Source of the DNA: Ephydatia muelleri
Taxonomy: Eukaryota > Porifera > Demospongiae > Spongillida > Spongillidae
Length of the DNA: 64,000 bases
Assembly (NCBI GenBank): GCA_013339895.1
Contig: JABACO010000002.1
Location: 4,855,235 to 4,919,234 of the forward strand
Direction: 5' to 3'
Below are positions 12,310-25,200 of the stretch, one piece after another. A model generated the notes under the pieces. The model searched no databases. It saw only the letters and a program-made list of their open reading frames with translations, and was not told where the DNA came from. A program made the position numbers and the translations under genes. The first letter of the stretch is position 1, and each line of letters starts with the position of its first letter.

Positions 12310-12910
12310 ATGTGACTCTATTGCTTCTGTCCCCAAGCACCATATGCCCAACCACCATGTGGACGCAAATCCACCCTAGCTCCTTGCATTTGGCATCATT
12401 TTCATTATTATTAATTATTATTCTAACAATTACAGCTAAGCCATTAAGTACTATAAAGCCTCAGTCAGTACTCTCCATCAGGCCTTCAAATGAAGAACCT
12501 CTTCCCACGTGTGCTCCTGGACAATGTACCGGATCCAGTCTCGTCAGAGACAGAGTTGGGATATTTTTTAGAAAAAGATCCACCTTCTCGAAAAACCTTA
12601 TCCTTAGGAAACATCTTCTGAATTGCAGTGGCAAATGTAGCATGGTGTAAGCTTACACCGGTGCAGACCTTACAGTTGTGGCTAGATAAGAACTCTGCCT
12701 GAAGTTTAGGAACACAGAAGCTAATAAGAAGGTGAGACAGTCGCTCCTTCATGGCAGAAATTCTTCCAGGCAATGTACTTCATACGCATGTTTTGAGCAC
12801 AATTTTGACTTTGTGCATAGATCGAGCGCTCAATTGACAGTGCACCTGACTGGATTAGCGTTTCAACACACGTCTTATATCCACAAAAACAATATCTGCC
12901 GTTTTTCAGC
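12310..12910. repeat. Copy-1-specific dispersed repeat insertion
   Basis: Copy 2 lacks this block; its sequence from about 33785 to 34115 is different and homology resumes at ccacagtgtacttactg (12923/34118). Within it, 12405-12605 is nearly identical to 53135-53325 (attattctaacaattacag to cagagacagagttgggaa). 12645-12860 is a diverged relative of 11590-11830. It is therefore a dispersed repeat of unknown class; minus-strand open reading is present but not recognisable. Confidence 0.6.
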
Positions 12911-12919
12911 ATTTGTTGT

Positions 12920-14141
12920 CAGCCACAGTGTACTTACTGTAAAGTATGTACAGTACTAGTATGCACTGATCTATGCACACTAAATAGTGAACTTTCATGG
13001 AACACATTTACAGTATCGTGCCATGCTAAATTCCTCTATCAAATTAAAGCATTGTCTGATCTTGTCTAGAGCTCCCAACGTTAAATCTATATGATCAGCC
13101 CCTTAAACAATATTTGGTTTTCAGTTTGGCGTTACAGATGTTGTCTACAGGTGAGTGTGAGTGTTTACTTGGGTTATAGGTGATCGTGCCCCTCTGATGC
13201 ACATAATGGAGGAACGTTGGAGGGAGAAGAAGAAGACTGGCATGCTTTAGGAGATGAATAAAACAAAGGTCCCCATCTCATGAATTTCAACGGAAGATGT
13301 TCAAGTTGCTGCTCGACAGATTTCGTTTGCTCTGGGGGTTAGATGAAACGGTGTCGGATGCAGCGGGTGAAGAACGCATCAAACCCCCTTTAAACGGTTG
13401 CATAGTACATGCATGTGTCAGCTGTATAGATTGGTGTATGTATACAAGGGAGCACTAGTAGGAATAAGAGTGGGAGATAGCGGCGGTGCTGCATTATTGT
13501 ATCGGCTCGGTCCCTGACATCAGTATAAAGTCTAAACTACTGCCCACTGTTACACTGTTTATCAAAACGACATTGATAATGTCCTTTCATCATTAGTGTT
13601 TGATTACTGCACGAATGTAAAATGCGATGACTACAGATGCGATTTGATTGTATGAAACATCGCATATATTGCCCAAACTGAGTGCATCGCAAGGTGTTAG
13701 TAGCAAAAAATCAAGCTGTTTTGTTGTTATAACCTCAATAGCGAGATATCAAAGACTTACATGTACCGCATGACTTACCTCATGTTCTTCCTAATGACGC
13801 AACTAACACATCTCAAAATCCTGCTTCTGCACTATATGTTGGACCAGGTGACGAAAATGCTTATTATATAATCAGAATTTCCCTATTTTTACTGATAACG
13901 GCACTTCGAAACCTACATGCAATGAGTTGAAATGTACGCTGTATGCACAAATATAGGGCGGACCTTATGCATCCAGTTTCTGCAACATGCTGTACGTAGA
14001 TTTTTATATAGTGGGTGGAGTGAGAAGGAAGTTTTTAGGCATCAAACACTTCCTTCTCACTAGCACTCTAAATTTGCACCATAAACACTCCAATTAATAT
14101 GCAATCAGTAAACATATTTGAGGGTTGTTTGTATCCGTAGG
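12920..14141. other. Non-coding tail of duplication copy 1
   Basis: No gene seen. It matches 34118-35312 of copy 2 with small indels. A short inverted pair, gaaggaagtttttaggcatcaaacacttccttctc, lies at about 14026-14063. Confidence 0.5.
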
Positions 14142-14282
14142 ACGGTGTCACAGCATATTTTATCCTCCCGAATATTTTATCCGGGGGGATAAAATGTGCG
14201 AGTATTATTTATCCGGTCGGATAGTATATTTTAACCTACCCTAGGATACTTTATCCGCCGTAACACGTGTTGTTTGATCGGC

Positions 14283-15940
14283 ATAAAAATGTCTTCGCAT
14301 ATCGACGAAAAACGGTATAGCGTGTTGGTTGACTATCTCACTTCTTGTAAAGAGGGTGGTGACCTTCGGGATTCACGTGTGTATCCTTTTGGAGCTACAG
14401 CAAACGACAAACGGAGAATAAGCCAGCAAGCTGCTATGTTTGTGCTGAAAGAACGTTGCTGTATTACAGAGCAACAGATGCAGTGAATGAGATATGTCTC
14501 AAACGGGTGATTGCAAACGCAAAGGAGAGAACCAATATTATTCATGCCGCCATGATGGCATTGATGGTTGCCAACTTGCCACTACGGCAGGGACAAAACG
14601 CGAGCTAAGGTAAGTGACTGAGTGACTGAATGTCGCAAAATAACGTAAGGAGTCCACTCTGAAGATCTAGCTCTTGTTTAATTTCTCTAAGCGTATTGAG
14701 TGGTGCAAAAAATGGTCTTGTACAAGCATGCACTTGATTGCCCCGATTAAAATTGACATGCAACAGAGTACTTGTATAGAATGCCTTACAAATGGAGGAT
14801 GTATGTGTGAAAAAACCCAAACATTTAGTGCATCGAACATGCATTTCTGGTAGTCATTTTGTCTATTACACCACCTTTTAACACATATGTTGCTATATAC
14901 CCATGTAAAGTTTTTATGGTGTTACATTGCCATATACAGTATGCACCAGAAGTATCATAAATAGGCATGACCTTAAATTACTTTTTAAATGTATAGTTCA
15001 TTTACTATTGTGTTTCTGATGTTGTTGCAGATCGGACAAACATACTGGTGGAAAGGACGTAACAGAGATTTAGACCAGTACTGCAGATGATGTGATGTAT
15101 GTCAGTGGGTCAATGCAAAAGTTGAAGGGAAGAAGCTGAACTTCACCCCATTCCAGTTCCAAGCAAAGTATGGAGTCAAATAGGCATTCATCTGATAGAT
15201 ATATTTAATAATTTAACAACAAAGAAAATTCTCTAAGTGAACTTTGGTGGTGTATAGGATTCCTAGGCAATATTGTGTACAAGGCAAGGAAATCAGTAAT
15301 ATGAGATAATGTAATAATCCTATTTTTAGCACATGTGTAGGATATATTGCATGTGTGCAACATATAAGATTGTTGTATTACTGATTAGACCCTTGTTTGC
15401 TTGTTTTTTACACCATCATTGCCTAATCCTATACACCACCAACGCTCTCTAGAGAACTTTTTTATGTCCAATCATTCTCATATTTGTAGGTCCATTACCA
15501 TGAAATGTGTAGGAAAAATATATATATTGTGACAGTAACAGATTACTTCTCAAAGTGGCCTGAAGGTAAAGATAAGACAGCAGTTGATGTCGCTGATTTC
15601 TTATTTACAATGTTTTTTCATCATGGCTGGCCTGACATCATCATATCAGAGCAGGGAAGGGAATTTGTAAATCAACTTTCAAGGTAATTTTCAATAGTTT
15701 CATGCATTTAAACCATTATTGTTTATTATCCTTTTCAGCTGTTTGTTTAAGCTGACAGGGATTGAGCACAAGATTAGCAGTTCCTATCACCCTCAAACTA
15801 AGGGTTTGGATGAGCGCACTAATCAAACACTGACAAGGGCTTTGATCAAATTTTCAGAGGCTAAAGAAAACTGGGATGAAAATATAGATGCAGCCTTGTA
15901 TGCTTATCGCATAGCAAAGCAGGATTCTTTCACAGTTTAG
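14283..15940 (+). pseudogene. Gypsy/GIN-type integrase of the Ginger-like element, inactivated
   Basis: Exon-like pieces lie at about 14289-14607 (KRYSVLVDYLTSCKEGG, later KERCCITEQQMQ), 15031-15180, 15490-15682 and 15738-15940. The zinc-binding part reads YWWKGRNRDLDQYCR, then a TGA stop, then CDVC. The core has TVTDYFSKWPE, then IISEQGREFVNQLS where the second catalytic aspartate is replaced by glutamate, then HPQTKGLDERTNQTLTRALI with the catalytic glutamate. The downstream LDAALYAYRIAKQDS-type segment runs into a stop. Introns inside the integrase are typical of Ginger/KRBA2-like genes rather than LTR retrotransposons. The stop and the lost aspartate mean it is catalytically dead. Confidence 0.75.
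15222..15466. mobile_element. Palindromic MITE, older copy, nested in the Ginger-like element
   Basis: Imperfect inverted halves: ttctctaagtgaac..ggtggtgtataggattcctaggcaat on the left, and attgcctaatcctatacaccacc..tctctagagaa on the right. It is the same family as 18484-18763 and the half copy at 53540-53613. It interrupts the integrase between two coding pieces. Confidence 0.7.
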
Positions 15941-15949
15941 CCCGTTCTT

Positions 15950-17030
15950 CATTATGTACAATCGTAACCCTCGTACATTACAATCGATCATGAATTCAGC
16001 TGCAAGGCAACCACTAATGTCACAGGCGAGAACACATGTACTGTACATATGATATGGAAGAAACTTATGGTAATCTACTAGCAATCCGCGAGAAAAACCA
16101 TCAGAAGGTTCTTAAAAACATTGAATGAGCTCAGCAATGACAAAAGGCACAATACAATGCAAAACGTGGCACTCTCCATGTTCATGTATATGTAATAATG
16201 GTATTGTGCGTGTATATATTTAAAAGTTTTGAAATCCTACTTAGAGTTTAGACCATCTGGGGTCACCTTCAAATGGCTAAGACACTCTCCAAGGGTGGCA
16301 TCAAGCAGAATGGGTGAAGAAGAGTCCATTTATATAACAGTCATTTTGAAAATGTAATTTTACAGTGAATCTCAGTTTTAGCAAATACGTGTTTTATGAC
16401 AAATTAAATTATTTTAAAGAATAATACATGTAACAACATTACAGGGAATACACAAAACAAAAGTATACAAAGAATACATGTAACATTATATGCGTTTATC
16501 GGAAGTTTCGTTAGAAACTTCCATATAGGATTTGACCCCGACTATGAATGTCATTAAAAAAACGCGACCCGTCTGTAACAACACTCCCGACGATCGGATC
16601 GTGTAGCTTGTTTTAGCAATCGATCTAGAAGTCAAAAATGAGTAGTTTCGTTTTTGTTTCATGTCGCACAACCGCGTGGTTGTAGAGAACAAGAGTGTAC
16701 TGCCCGTTCTCGTACCCAGTCTCGGAACAAGGGGCGGGTCGTCTTCTTCTCCTTCTCCTTCTTGGCAACGCATAACTCGGGACAGGAACACTTTTAAGCG
16801 ATCAAAATTTCACCACTAGCTTCAGAATCGGATGGAGGACTCGCTTTTATATAAATAATCGATGTTATACTCTGATACATATCAGCCTATGTCTTGTATA
16901 ATTAGATTACTTCATAATTACGGTATCTAAAGATGTTTATAAATAGCAAAATAACTAGAGAAGAATTCTTTGGTGATTCAATCGTCGTTTGGTGTGCTAG
17001 TATTTTGTTAGTGAAGTTGTTTTTATCAAA
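15950..17030. other. Interior of the Ginger-like element, no gene seen
   Basis: Between the integrase remnant and the charged-repeat gene. AT-rich, with a purine/pyrimidine-biased stretch near 16740-16765. No confident coding signal. Confidence 0.4.
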
Positions 17031-18175
17031 ATGCCTTCACGTCAAGAAAAGAAACGAGCGAAACGACGTGCGAAATACCTTCAAGTTCGAGACGATGTTT
17101 TAGAATCGGCACGGGCATCCTACAAGGCACACCAAGAAAAGAAACGGACCGCTGAACACGAGCGGTATCAAGCAGAGCCAGAAAGAAACAGACGCTGAAC
17201 GCGAGCGGTATCATGCAGACCCAGAAAAGAAACGGTTATCAGCTAAACGCGAAAGCTATCAAGCAGAGCCAGAAAAGAAACAGACCGCTGAACGCGAACG
17301 GTATCAAGCAGACCCAGAAAAGAAACAGACCGCTGAACGCGAACGTTATAAAGCAGACCCAGAAAAGAAATGGTCCGCTAAAGGAAACGTTATTGGGAGA
17401 GTCCTGAATGTGCTCGCTTGCATGATTGGCGAAGAGAGTGCGGTACGGGTCCGGGGAAGGCTAAGCGTAGTACCAACGAGGCCATCGAAAAAGTATGTAA
17501 ATGTAACCTTCCCTTACCTTAGATATTAAGCTTAGTTTGCATATGACATTAGCTGAAACGTTGCGTCAGCGTTGCCTTTTGTCAGTGTCGTTATGTAATG
17601 TTGGAAGAGACGCCAGACACCTATGAGATGTTATTGTTTGAACTTTCTAGTGCAATGTGACACAATGTAGCGGTTGCTGATAGAATCAGAATGGCTTCAG
17701 TTTACGTGGCATGAAACTATTTTAGTGGGCAACTGTTGCATGTAAGAGTATAACTTTCAAGCCTTGGTGTATATAGTTTAGCACATACATAATGTTGCAT
17801 GTACGCACTTCCTTTTTCACTGTAGCTACTCTCTGTACGAACCAAAGTATATCGTACTAAGCGAGTATAAGGGTGGCCTCGAAAAGGCTATTCTTAAGAA
17901 TAGCACTTTACTAGTTCAGTTAAATGATGCCTTTTGCAAGACGCACCTATGGTTAGCACAAAAGATGTGTACCAGTTCTGCACATGCTCACATCGCAGCA
18001 TATGGAGCACGTCATCACGAGAGACGAAGTAATGGAAATAGAGCGGATTTTAGAAGGCAGTGGTGATGGGGAGATGGCGAAGATAATGGCAGTGCTGGAC
18101 CCGTCCAGCACCACGAGGACGAGGAGATAGAGGACGAGATGGGAGAGATAGAGGACGAGGATATGTAAGAGAAGG
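17031..18175 (+). pseudogene. Charged tandem-repeat protein gene of the Ginger-like element, frameshifted
   Basis: It starts MPSRQEKKRAKRRAKYLQVR at 17031 and enters a tandem repeat of about 13 codons with the pattern YQADPEKKQTAERER, four to five units to about 17375. A 2-bp deficit near 17185 (gaaagaaacagacgctgaac against the other units) shifts the frame. A second coding block at about 17826-18060 reads SLYEPKYIVLSEYKGGLEKA and FCKTHLWLAQKM. It ends in a low-complexity acidic (EDEEIEDEMGEIEDEDM) or arginine/glycine frame near 18100-18220. Such YxxDPEKK repeats occur in transposon-associated proteins of invertebrates; the function is unknown. Confidence 0.5.
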
Positions 18176-18483
18176 AAGAGGGCGACGTGGAAGAGGCGGT
18201 GTAGGACGAGACCGTAATGTGAACCATTATTCGGACAATATATATGTATAACTACTAATGTTAATGTTATTAAATAATTATGCCAAATGCGCTAATAATA
18301 ATGGTCGGTCTAAGTACAGCAAGGAAAGATTTCACGAATGATTCAAACACGCAACCCGCCTTTAACTAAAACTTTAGTTCTGATATCGGATCGCTTAGCT
18401 TCGTTCATAGTTCTACATGTCTTAGCAAATGGCACACACATGACGTCACACAACCCGTTGTACATAGAAAAAAATCAATGAAA

Positions 18484-18763
18484 CAAGTAAATAAAAACAT
18501 TCTCTAGGAGACAGCTGGTGGGATATAGGATTTGATGGCAATTGGTGGTGTAAAAAGCAAGGAAACAAGGTCTTATCAGAAGGGAAAATGTAATAGTCCT
18601 ATATTTAGCACATTTCTAGGGCGTATGTTGTTTGTGTGCTAAATATAGGACTATTACATTTTCCCTTCTGATAAGACCTTGTTTCCTTGCTTTTTACACC
18701 ACCAATTGCCATCAAATCCTATATCCCACCAACTTTCTCCTAGAGAATGTTTTTATTTACTTG
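18484..18763. mobile_element. Palindromic MITE, well-preserved copy
   Basis: A near-perfect inverted repeat of about 280 bp: CAAGTAAATAAAAACATTCT on the left pairs with AGAATGTTTTTATTTACTTG on the right. Arms of about 130 bp include ggtcttatcagaagggaaaa and its complement. It can fold into one long hairpin and has no coding capacity. I could not fix a target duplication. Its high arm identity suggests it is younger than the 15222 copy. Confidence 0.85.
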
Positions 18764-19016
18764 CACATCACATGTACATCCAGGATAAACAAATTCTATA
18801 GTGTAGTAATTACGGGTAGGGTAAAGTATCCTAGGATAGTTTATCCTAGGGTAGGATAAAATATACCAGGATAGGATAAAACGTACTAGGACATAATATC
18901 CGGCCGGATAAAATATCCTAGCGTGAATTATCCGGGCGGATAAAATATCCCGGGATAAACTGCATGTACCGCGACAACGGTATGCGTCTCGTATAACGGA
19001 ATCGTCTGTTATTGTA

Positions 19017-19257
19017 TTACATATATAGGAACGTATACATTCTTTCATACACATCGCATAACGTTTCAAGATGCGTATACATGGAAAAGATCAAAGCTCC
19101 CGCCGTTGCCTCCCTACGGGGGAGTATACGGTGTCATTAACAACCAAAAAACAACAATCCAGCTTCGTCCATTGTGAGAGAGACAATACAAAGGAAGTGG
19201 AATGTTACTCGTACATTGTAGTCTGATAATTGCGAGGCTTATGATCATAGGGCTGGA
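19017..19257. other. Start of the single-copy spacer between duplication copies
   Basis: Homology with copy 2 ends at 19016. No gene is seen before the signal-peptide exon at 19258. Confidence 0.5.
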
Positions 19258-22200
19258 ATGGTCGACACCTATGTTTGGCTTGCTGCCATTATGGTACCAC
19301 TAGGGTGTGCCCAAGGTGAGCTCAACGTACGGAGGTGAGTAGATGGATGTACAAGCGTATCTGTGTATGCAGTATGTAATATAAATGGCTCGAAAACAGA
19401 GCAATTGACACGGCAGTGCTGGTTGGAACCGTGATAGCCTCACCCTTCAGACTACAAAGGAACCAACGCCACGCCAAACGGAAGTAAACAGTCACTTTAT
19501 TCGTCAATGACAAGATAACGTATAATACGTATCAAAAGACACCGTTCGGGAGCTTTGGTATATGTCGCCGTGTCGCTCTGACCATAGCTAAATCTATGCT
19601 ATATCTGTCTGAACTTCTTTTCGGTAATTCACGCCACGGTTCGAACAAGCTGATTTGTTGCTACGAACACCTCAGTTCGAGCAATATGCTGAAACACTTG
19701 TAAGGCGTAATACGAGTGCTCAGTTTTAAGCAAAGGGGCGACCGGGCGACTAATTCGACTTAATACATGTACTGAAATTAAGTCCGATCCGTTTCCGATA
19801 GTGGACAATAAATCTCATAGATTTTATAAAACATTAAATCATTGATAACTCCTCAATAGTTTGGTGACCATCTTAACAGTTGCATCCAAAATGAATGTAC
19901 AATATCTTCTTGTGCACGTGAAATGGAATTACAGGTGGACGGTGTTATGTTCCAATTGGAATAGGCAACAGACTACTACTGAGTCAGGAGTAGAGCTGCA
20001 TGTATAGTTTCAATCTTGTTTCTTTTCGCTCTTGATGGCGTTTATTGTTGTATCATTTACACTCTGGGATCTCATGAGAAGCATCGATCGGTCTGGGTGT
20101 CCACTTTCTCTCTGCAGTAGAATAGTGTAGAAGAAAGTACATCACAAACACATACATGTGTTATGGAGGTGTTGAATCTCCCACAAATGGTTACAACATG
20201 GATTATCATTGAACCAATATCACAGGAGGTGTCCGGTTTCAGTTATTGACACTTTATAACTGAGAATGTTGATCCACCAATGTTCAATACTCATAGTGTC
20301 GGATTTATTTGCCCAACTGACTGACAGTAGGAGTGCACATCTGAGTTTAATTTTTATTGCAATGCAACTACAGCTGTAGCTGTACACCAGCAAGTTTTGG
20401 GTTCGATGTCAATTTCAAGGTACAGGTACCTCATCCCTGAATGTATCAGGTACGTACTGCCTGTGAATGCACGTCGGTGACTTGTACTTATTTGCATGGA
20501 TCTGTATGAACAGAGGATCCTCCTGGCCCACCACTGATATCATTGCTGTGTAGTCTGGTCCAACATTGGTCAGTGACTCTTGGATTTCACCAACTTTAGG
20601 GAGTCCTAATGATGGCCAATTAAGTATAAATGTGGAAATTCAGCTGATGTTTCCACATGTTCTGACAATTCTTTAAAGTTCAGTAAAATGTCTCTTTGAT
20701 AGCTTTGGACACATTCCTTGCATCTCTGATATAGTTTCAATAATTTTTGCAATAGGGGGAATGTACACTTAACATAGAGAGAGAGAGACTTGCACACACA
20801 TGCACACACGCAACTTGAAGTAACTTACAAATCATATATGGTGACCAGTTTTATCTTCGTGAGATAGCTTGAAGTTTTGTCACTTTTCAGTATTAAAAAA
20901 GTGTATATGTTGTGGGGAAGGGATGTAGTAAAGGGAATGTTACCAACACACTTCTGTTCACTCTCATTTGCTTCCCTCAGATCATCTTAGTCCCAACGTT
21001 ACTATCACTGATTCTATACCTCAAGCCTCCACACACTCCTTACAGCCTACCTTTGTCAACTCCAAATCAGTTGCTTCAATTGCTGCAGGATTAGCCGCCA
21101 TATTTGGTATTGTTGCAGTGGTAGCCATTGTGGATATGGTTATTGCGTTAAGGTTAGAAAACCTTTCATTGGTCACAGGAATGTGCACATTATCTCATGC
21201 ACAGGTCTAAGATGAAGAATACACTCCGTCCATACTTGTATGATGCATCCTTTGTTGCAGTCAATCCACAGCACAATGAACAACCGGTTACTGATGTGAA
21301 TTTCAGCAAAGAGGCAGCCACTCCTGAAAACATTCAAGATACAGAGGGTGAGGCTATTAGACTGGTGTAGTGTCTCAGAATAGTATTAACATATATATAT
21401 CTAACTGAGACAAGAATGACAAATCACCTAGAGCAATCGTATTTATACCACGTTCTACGCATGCGCACTTCCTACACTACACTTCTTCCCCCGAGTTTTC
21501 TTCTTCATACATTATAGCCAAACTCTTCGTGGAAACGCACTGGAGGACGATGTTCTCTGGTGGACTTCCTGCGTTTTTCCACCGTTGCGTGTTCAGGCAG
21601 TGTTGCCTGATCCTCTTGAGGGGTAGCATCATGTATTGGCTGTTGTTCATGTCTCAGATTCGGTGCATTTTCATCTGTAATAATGTCCTGGTCGTCTGCT
21701 GAACCCGGTTGCCTGTTAGGAAAGTATTCAGAATCTTCTGCCTCTTGCACATGGGCTTCATCCTGTTCTCTTTCCCGGAGATGATCAATGTGACGATGCC
21801 ATAACTGTCCACTAACATTGACTGTATAGGATACACTATTGCGTTGCTTCACGATCACCCCCGGTAGCCAATTTTGTTGATGGTTTTGTCCTTTTACCCA
21901 CACAGCTTGTCCAACAGTAAACTCACGTTGCTTTGCATGTTTGTCGTAGGCTATTTTCTGTCTTCTCTGAGACGCCTGTACTTTCACCTCCGGATTGGGA
22001 CAGTGTGAAGTATTTGTGATGCATGTTTGTTGCCTCAAAAGGTCAAGTCTACCTCTCAACTGTCTTCCGACCAGAAGCTCGGCAGGCGATACCCCCGTTG
22101 TCGAGTGAGGGGTGTTCCTGTATGAAAATAGAAACTGTTGCAAACGTCGAACAGGATCCTTCTCGTTACCCATAGCGCTAAAAGCACGTTTGAACGTTTT

Positions 22201-25200
22201 CACAAAACGCTCTGCTTCACCATTAGAGCTTGGATGGTAAGGCGCCACTCTCACATGTCTGATACCATTCTCGTCGCAGAATGTCTTGAATTGGTCACTC
22301 GTGAATTGAGAACCATTATCTGTCACGATTATTTCCGGAAGGCCAAACCGTGAGAAAGTAGCCATTAATGCCGTAATTGTTGTCCCGCTGGTAGCTTCAT
22401 TCAGCTGGAACACTTCGGGCCATTTCGTTCTTGCATCAACAACTATGAGCCACATTTTTCCGAAGAATGGACCTGCAAAATCAGCATGCAAACGCTGCCA
22501 TGGTTTGGATGGATATTCCCAAGGATGCAAAGGTGCATGTGGTACGTTATCCTTCTGCTGATTACAAGAATCGCAGGTACGCACCATCCGCTCAATATCT
22601 TCGTCGATTCCTGGCCACCATACGTGCAACCGGGCCAATGATTTCATTCTTACGATCCCTGGATGGCTCTGATGCAATTCCTTCAAGATATGTTGCCGCA
22701 TCCCCGGGGGAATCACTGCTTTGATTCCCCACATCAAACAGTTTCCTTCGGTTGACAGCTCCTCTCTTCGATTAAAGTATGGCCGTAGCTGATCATCTAC
22801 TCTGCCTGCCTTGTTCCATCCATCTTTTGTGAATTTCAACACCTGTCTCAACAGTGCATCAGACATGGTCCCTCGTTCGATGTCCTTGACTGTTAGTGGG
22901 AATGCCGCCAACTGCGGTCCGTACAAAGCCAAGATACGATCGCCCCCTTCCTCACCATCAATGGCTTCAGACTCCGTCGATGGATATCTCGACAATCCAT
23001 CTGCATTTCCATGCTTCTGCGTTGGCTTATAGACAATGTCGTACTGATATCCCGCTAAGCATAAGGCCCACCTTTGCAGTCGCCCTGCCACAACTGAGGA
23101 TATTCCTGTCTTCGGTCCAAATATTTTGACCAACGGTTGATGATCAGTCACCAGTAAGAATTTTCGACCATAGAGATATTGATGAAATTTCTTCAACCCA
23201 AATATGATGCTGAGAGCTTCCTTTTCAATCTGCGAATAATTTCGTTCTGCCTTCGAAAGTGTTCTTGATGCATAACTTATCGGCCTCTCCGACCCGTCCT
23301 TGAAATGGTGTGACAGAACTGCTCCAAGGCCATGAGCTGATGCGTCACAAGCAAGGCTAATTTCTTCCGAAGGATTGTAATGGCACAGTACTTCGGCCGA
23401 TCCTAATGCTTGCTTAAGCTGGTTGAAGCTCTTCATGCAGGTCGCCGTCCAAATCCACGGAGTATTTTTCTGCAATAGCTCATTCAATGGCGCACAAAGA
23501 TCAGCCACGCTTTGTATAAACTTCCCATAGTAATTGACAATCCCTAGGAATGATCTCAACTCTGTGACGTTAAGGGGAATCGGTGCTTTCTGTATTACTT
23601 CTATCTTCTTTGGGCTTGTGCAAATTCCGTTCCTTGAAATCACGTGACCTAGATATTCAACTGATTCTTTGAGAAATTTGCACTTTGTCAAACGCAACCG
23701 CAAACCAAATTCTTTTAGTCTTCCAAAAACTCGTTCAAGATTCTTGAGATGTTCGTCTATTTCCTTTCCGGTGACCAATATGTCATCCTGATAACACACT
23801 ACGCCAGGTAATCCTTGCAGAATAGTGTCCATCGCTCTCTGAAACAAGGCAGGGGCCGAACTAACACCAAAGGGTAATCGCTTGTACCTGAACAAACCCC
23901 TGTGCGTGTTGACAACTAAATACTTCCGAGAACCCTCATCTAATTCCATTTGCAAAAACGCCTCACTAAGGTCTAAAATGGTGAACCTTTCTCCTCCCTG
24001 TAAATTTGCATACAAGTCGTCAATCTTTGGAAGAGGATACTGCTCAATATCCAAACATTGGTTGACCGTGACTTTGAAGTCGCCGCACATCCTTACATCC
24101 CCATTGTTCTTGATTACTGGTACAATTGGTGCAGCCCATTCAGAGTGCGAAATAGGCTCTATTACACCTATGGCTACCAGGCGCTCTAACTCTTGTTCCA
24201 CCCGTTCTCTCAGTGCGTAGGCAACAGGCCTTGGTTTGAAAAACTTCGGTGTTGCCTCGCTTTGCACTCTTATAGTGGCCTTTAGATCTTTTATCTTCCC
24301 TAATTGTTGTTTGAATATGACATCATACCTCTTCAAGAGTTCATCTAATGCAGGTGGGTTTCCTCTGGCGCCAGTCGGTGGACTTTGACCCTGTGAACAA
24401 GAAGCAACAATAGCATGCGTTTTACACTCTTGTACAAATGTGTTCTTCAAAACATCCCATGCTACATCTACTTGTACAAGCCAATTTCTACCAAACAATG
24501 GAGCTTCCTCTCCCTCTACAACAACTAAAGGTAGACTCTTGTGCCGCTGAGAGCCTGCGTTGACGTCAACAGTAGTCTCCCCAATGACGTGTAGTCTATG
24601 CCCCGAATAAGCTCGTAGGACAATTTTTCTTTTTGTCAGAGGAGGAGATCCCAGCTTCTCTCGCCATGTCTTTTTGCTGACGAGACTAACACTAGCTCCT
24701 GTGTCAAGCTCCATCTTTAGTGGTATTCCATTCAACTCCACTTCGATCCACACACGCTTGGTATTAATGCCCTTCAGGACACCGATGTAGTCCAACCTGT
24801 ACTCTTGTTCCTGGGGCTCTGTCACTCGATGCGTAGTCTCCTTTTTTGAACCGCTTGACCTGCATGCTCGTGCCAAATGTCCAACACGTTTGCATTTGTG
24901 ACACTGGGTCCCACGATAAGGGCAATTCCATGAATTATGCCCATTCCCCGCACAACGAGTGCACCCTTCCTCCCTCCCGGAGGGACGTGCTCTATTGGGT
25001 ACAGGTTTTCTTACTACGTTGATAGCCGCCGTCTCCGTTTCTTGCCGCTTTGAGTCTTGGTGTTCCTCCTTGAAGTCTTTGGCCCCCTTTTCCACTGTCT
25101 CCATTGCCTGAGATATCTCAAGAGCGCGCTCAGCTGTTAAATTCGCTTCAGACAAAAGACGCTTTTGTATATTAGTGGCAATTAACCCGCATACCAACTG

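Larger units (their letters stand above)
14146..18976. mobile_element. Ginger-like DNA transposon, decayed, with preserved empty site
   Basis: The 4831-bp insertion starts TGTCACAGCATA and ends with the inverted match CCGCGACA, and is flanked by ACGG at 14142-14145 and 18977-18980. Copy 2 keeps the uninterrupted site once (ggACGGtatgcg, 35311-35320). Both ends carry inverted arrays of GGATAAAATAT/ATATTTTATCC words (14155-14265 and 18818-18958). TGT..ACA ends, a 4-bp duplication and a gypsy-related integrase gene inside are what I know of Ginger elements. It carries an integrase gene, a charged-repeat gene and two palindromic MITEs. Decay is evident from stops and frameshifts. Confidence 0.8.
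1..19016. repeat. Segmental duplication, copy 1 (left end beyond window)
   Basis: Nearly all of 1-3536 and 9290-14145, plus 18981-19016, matches 26930-35357 in the same order and orientation, with small indels and substitutions. Differences specific to this copy are the 3537-9289 lysozyme block, the 12310-12910 insertion, and the transposon at 14146-18976. Homology stops at 19016, after gttattgtatt. It may be a true tandem duplication or two divergent haplotypes joined by an assembler; the sequence alone cannot decide. Confidence 0.85.
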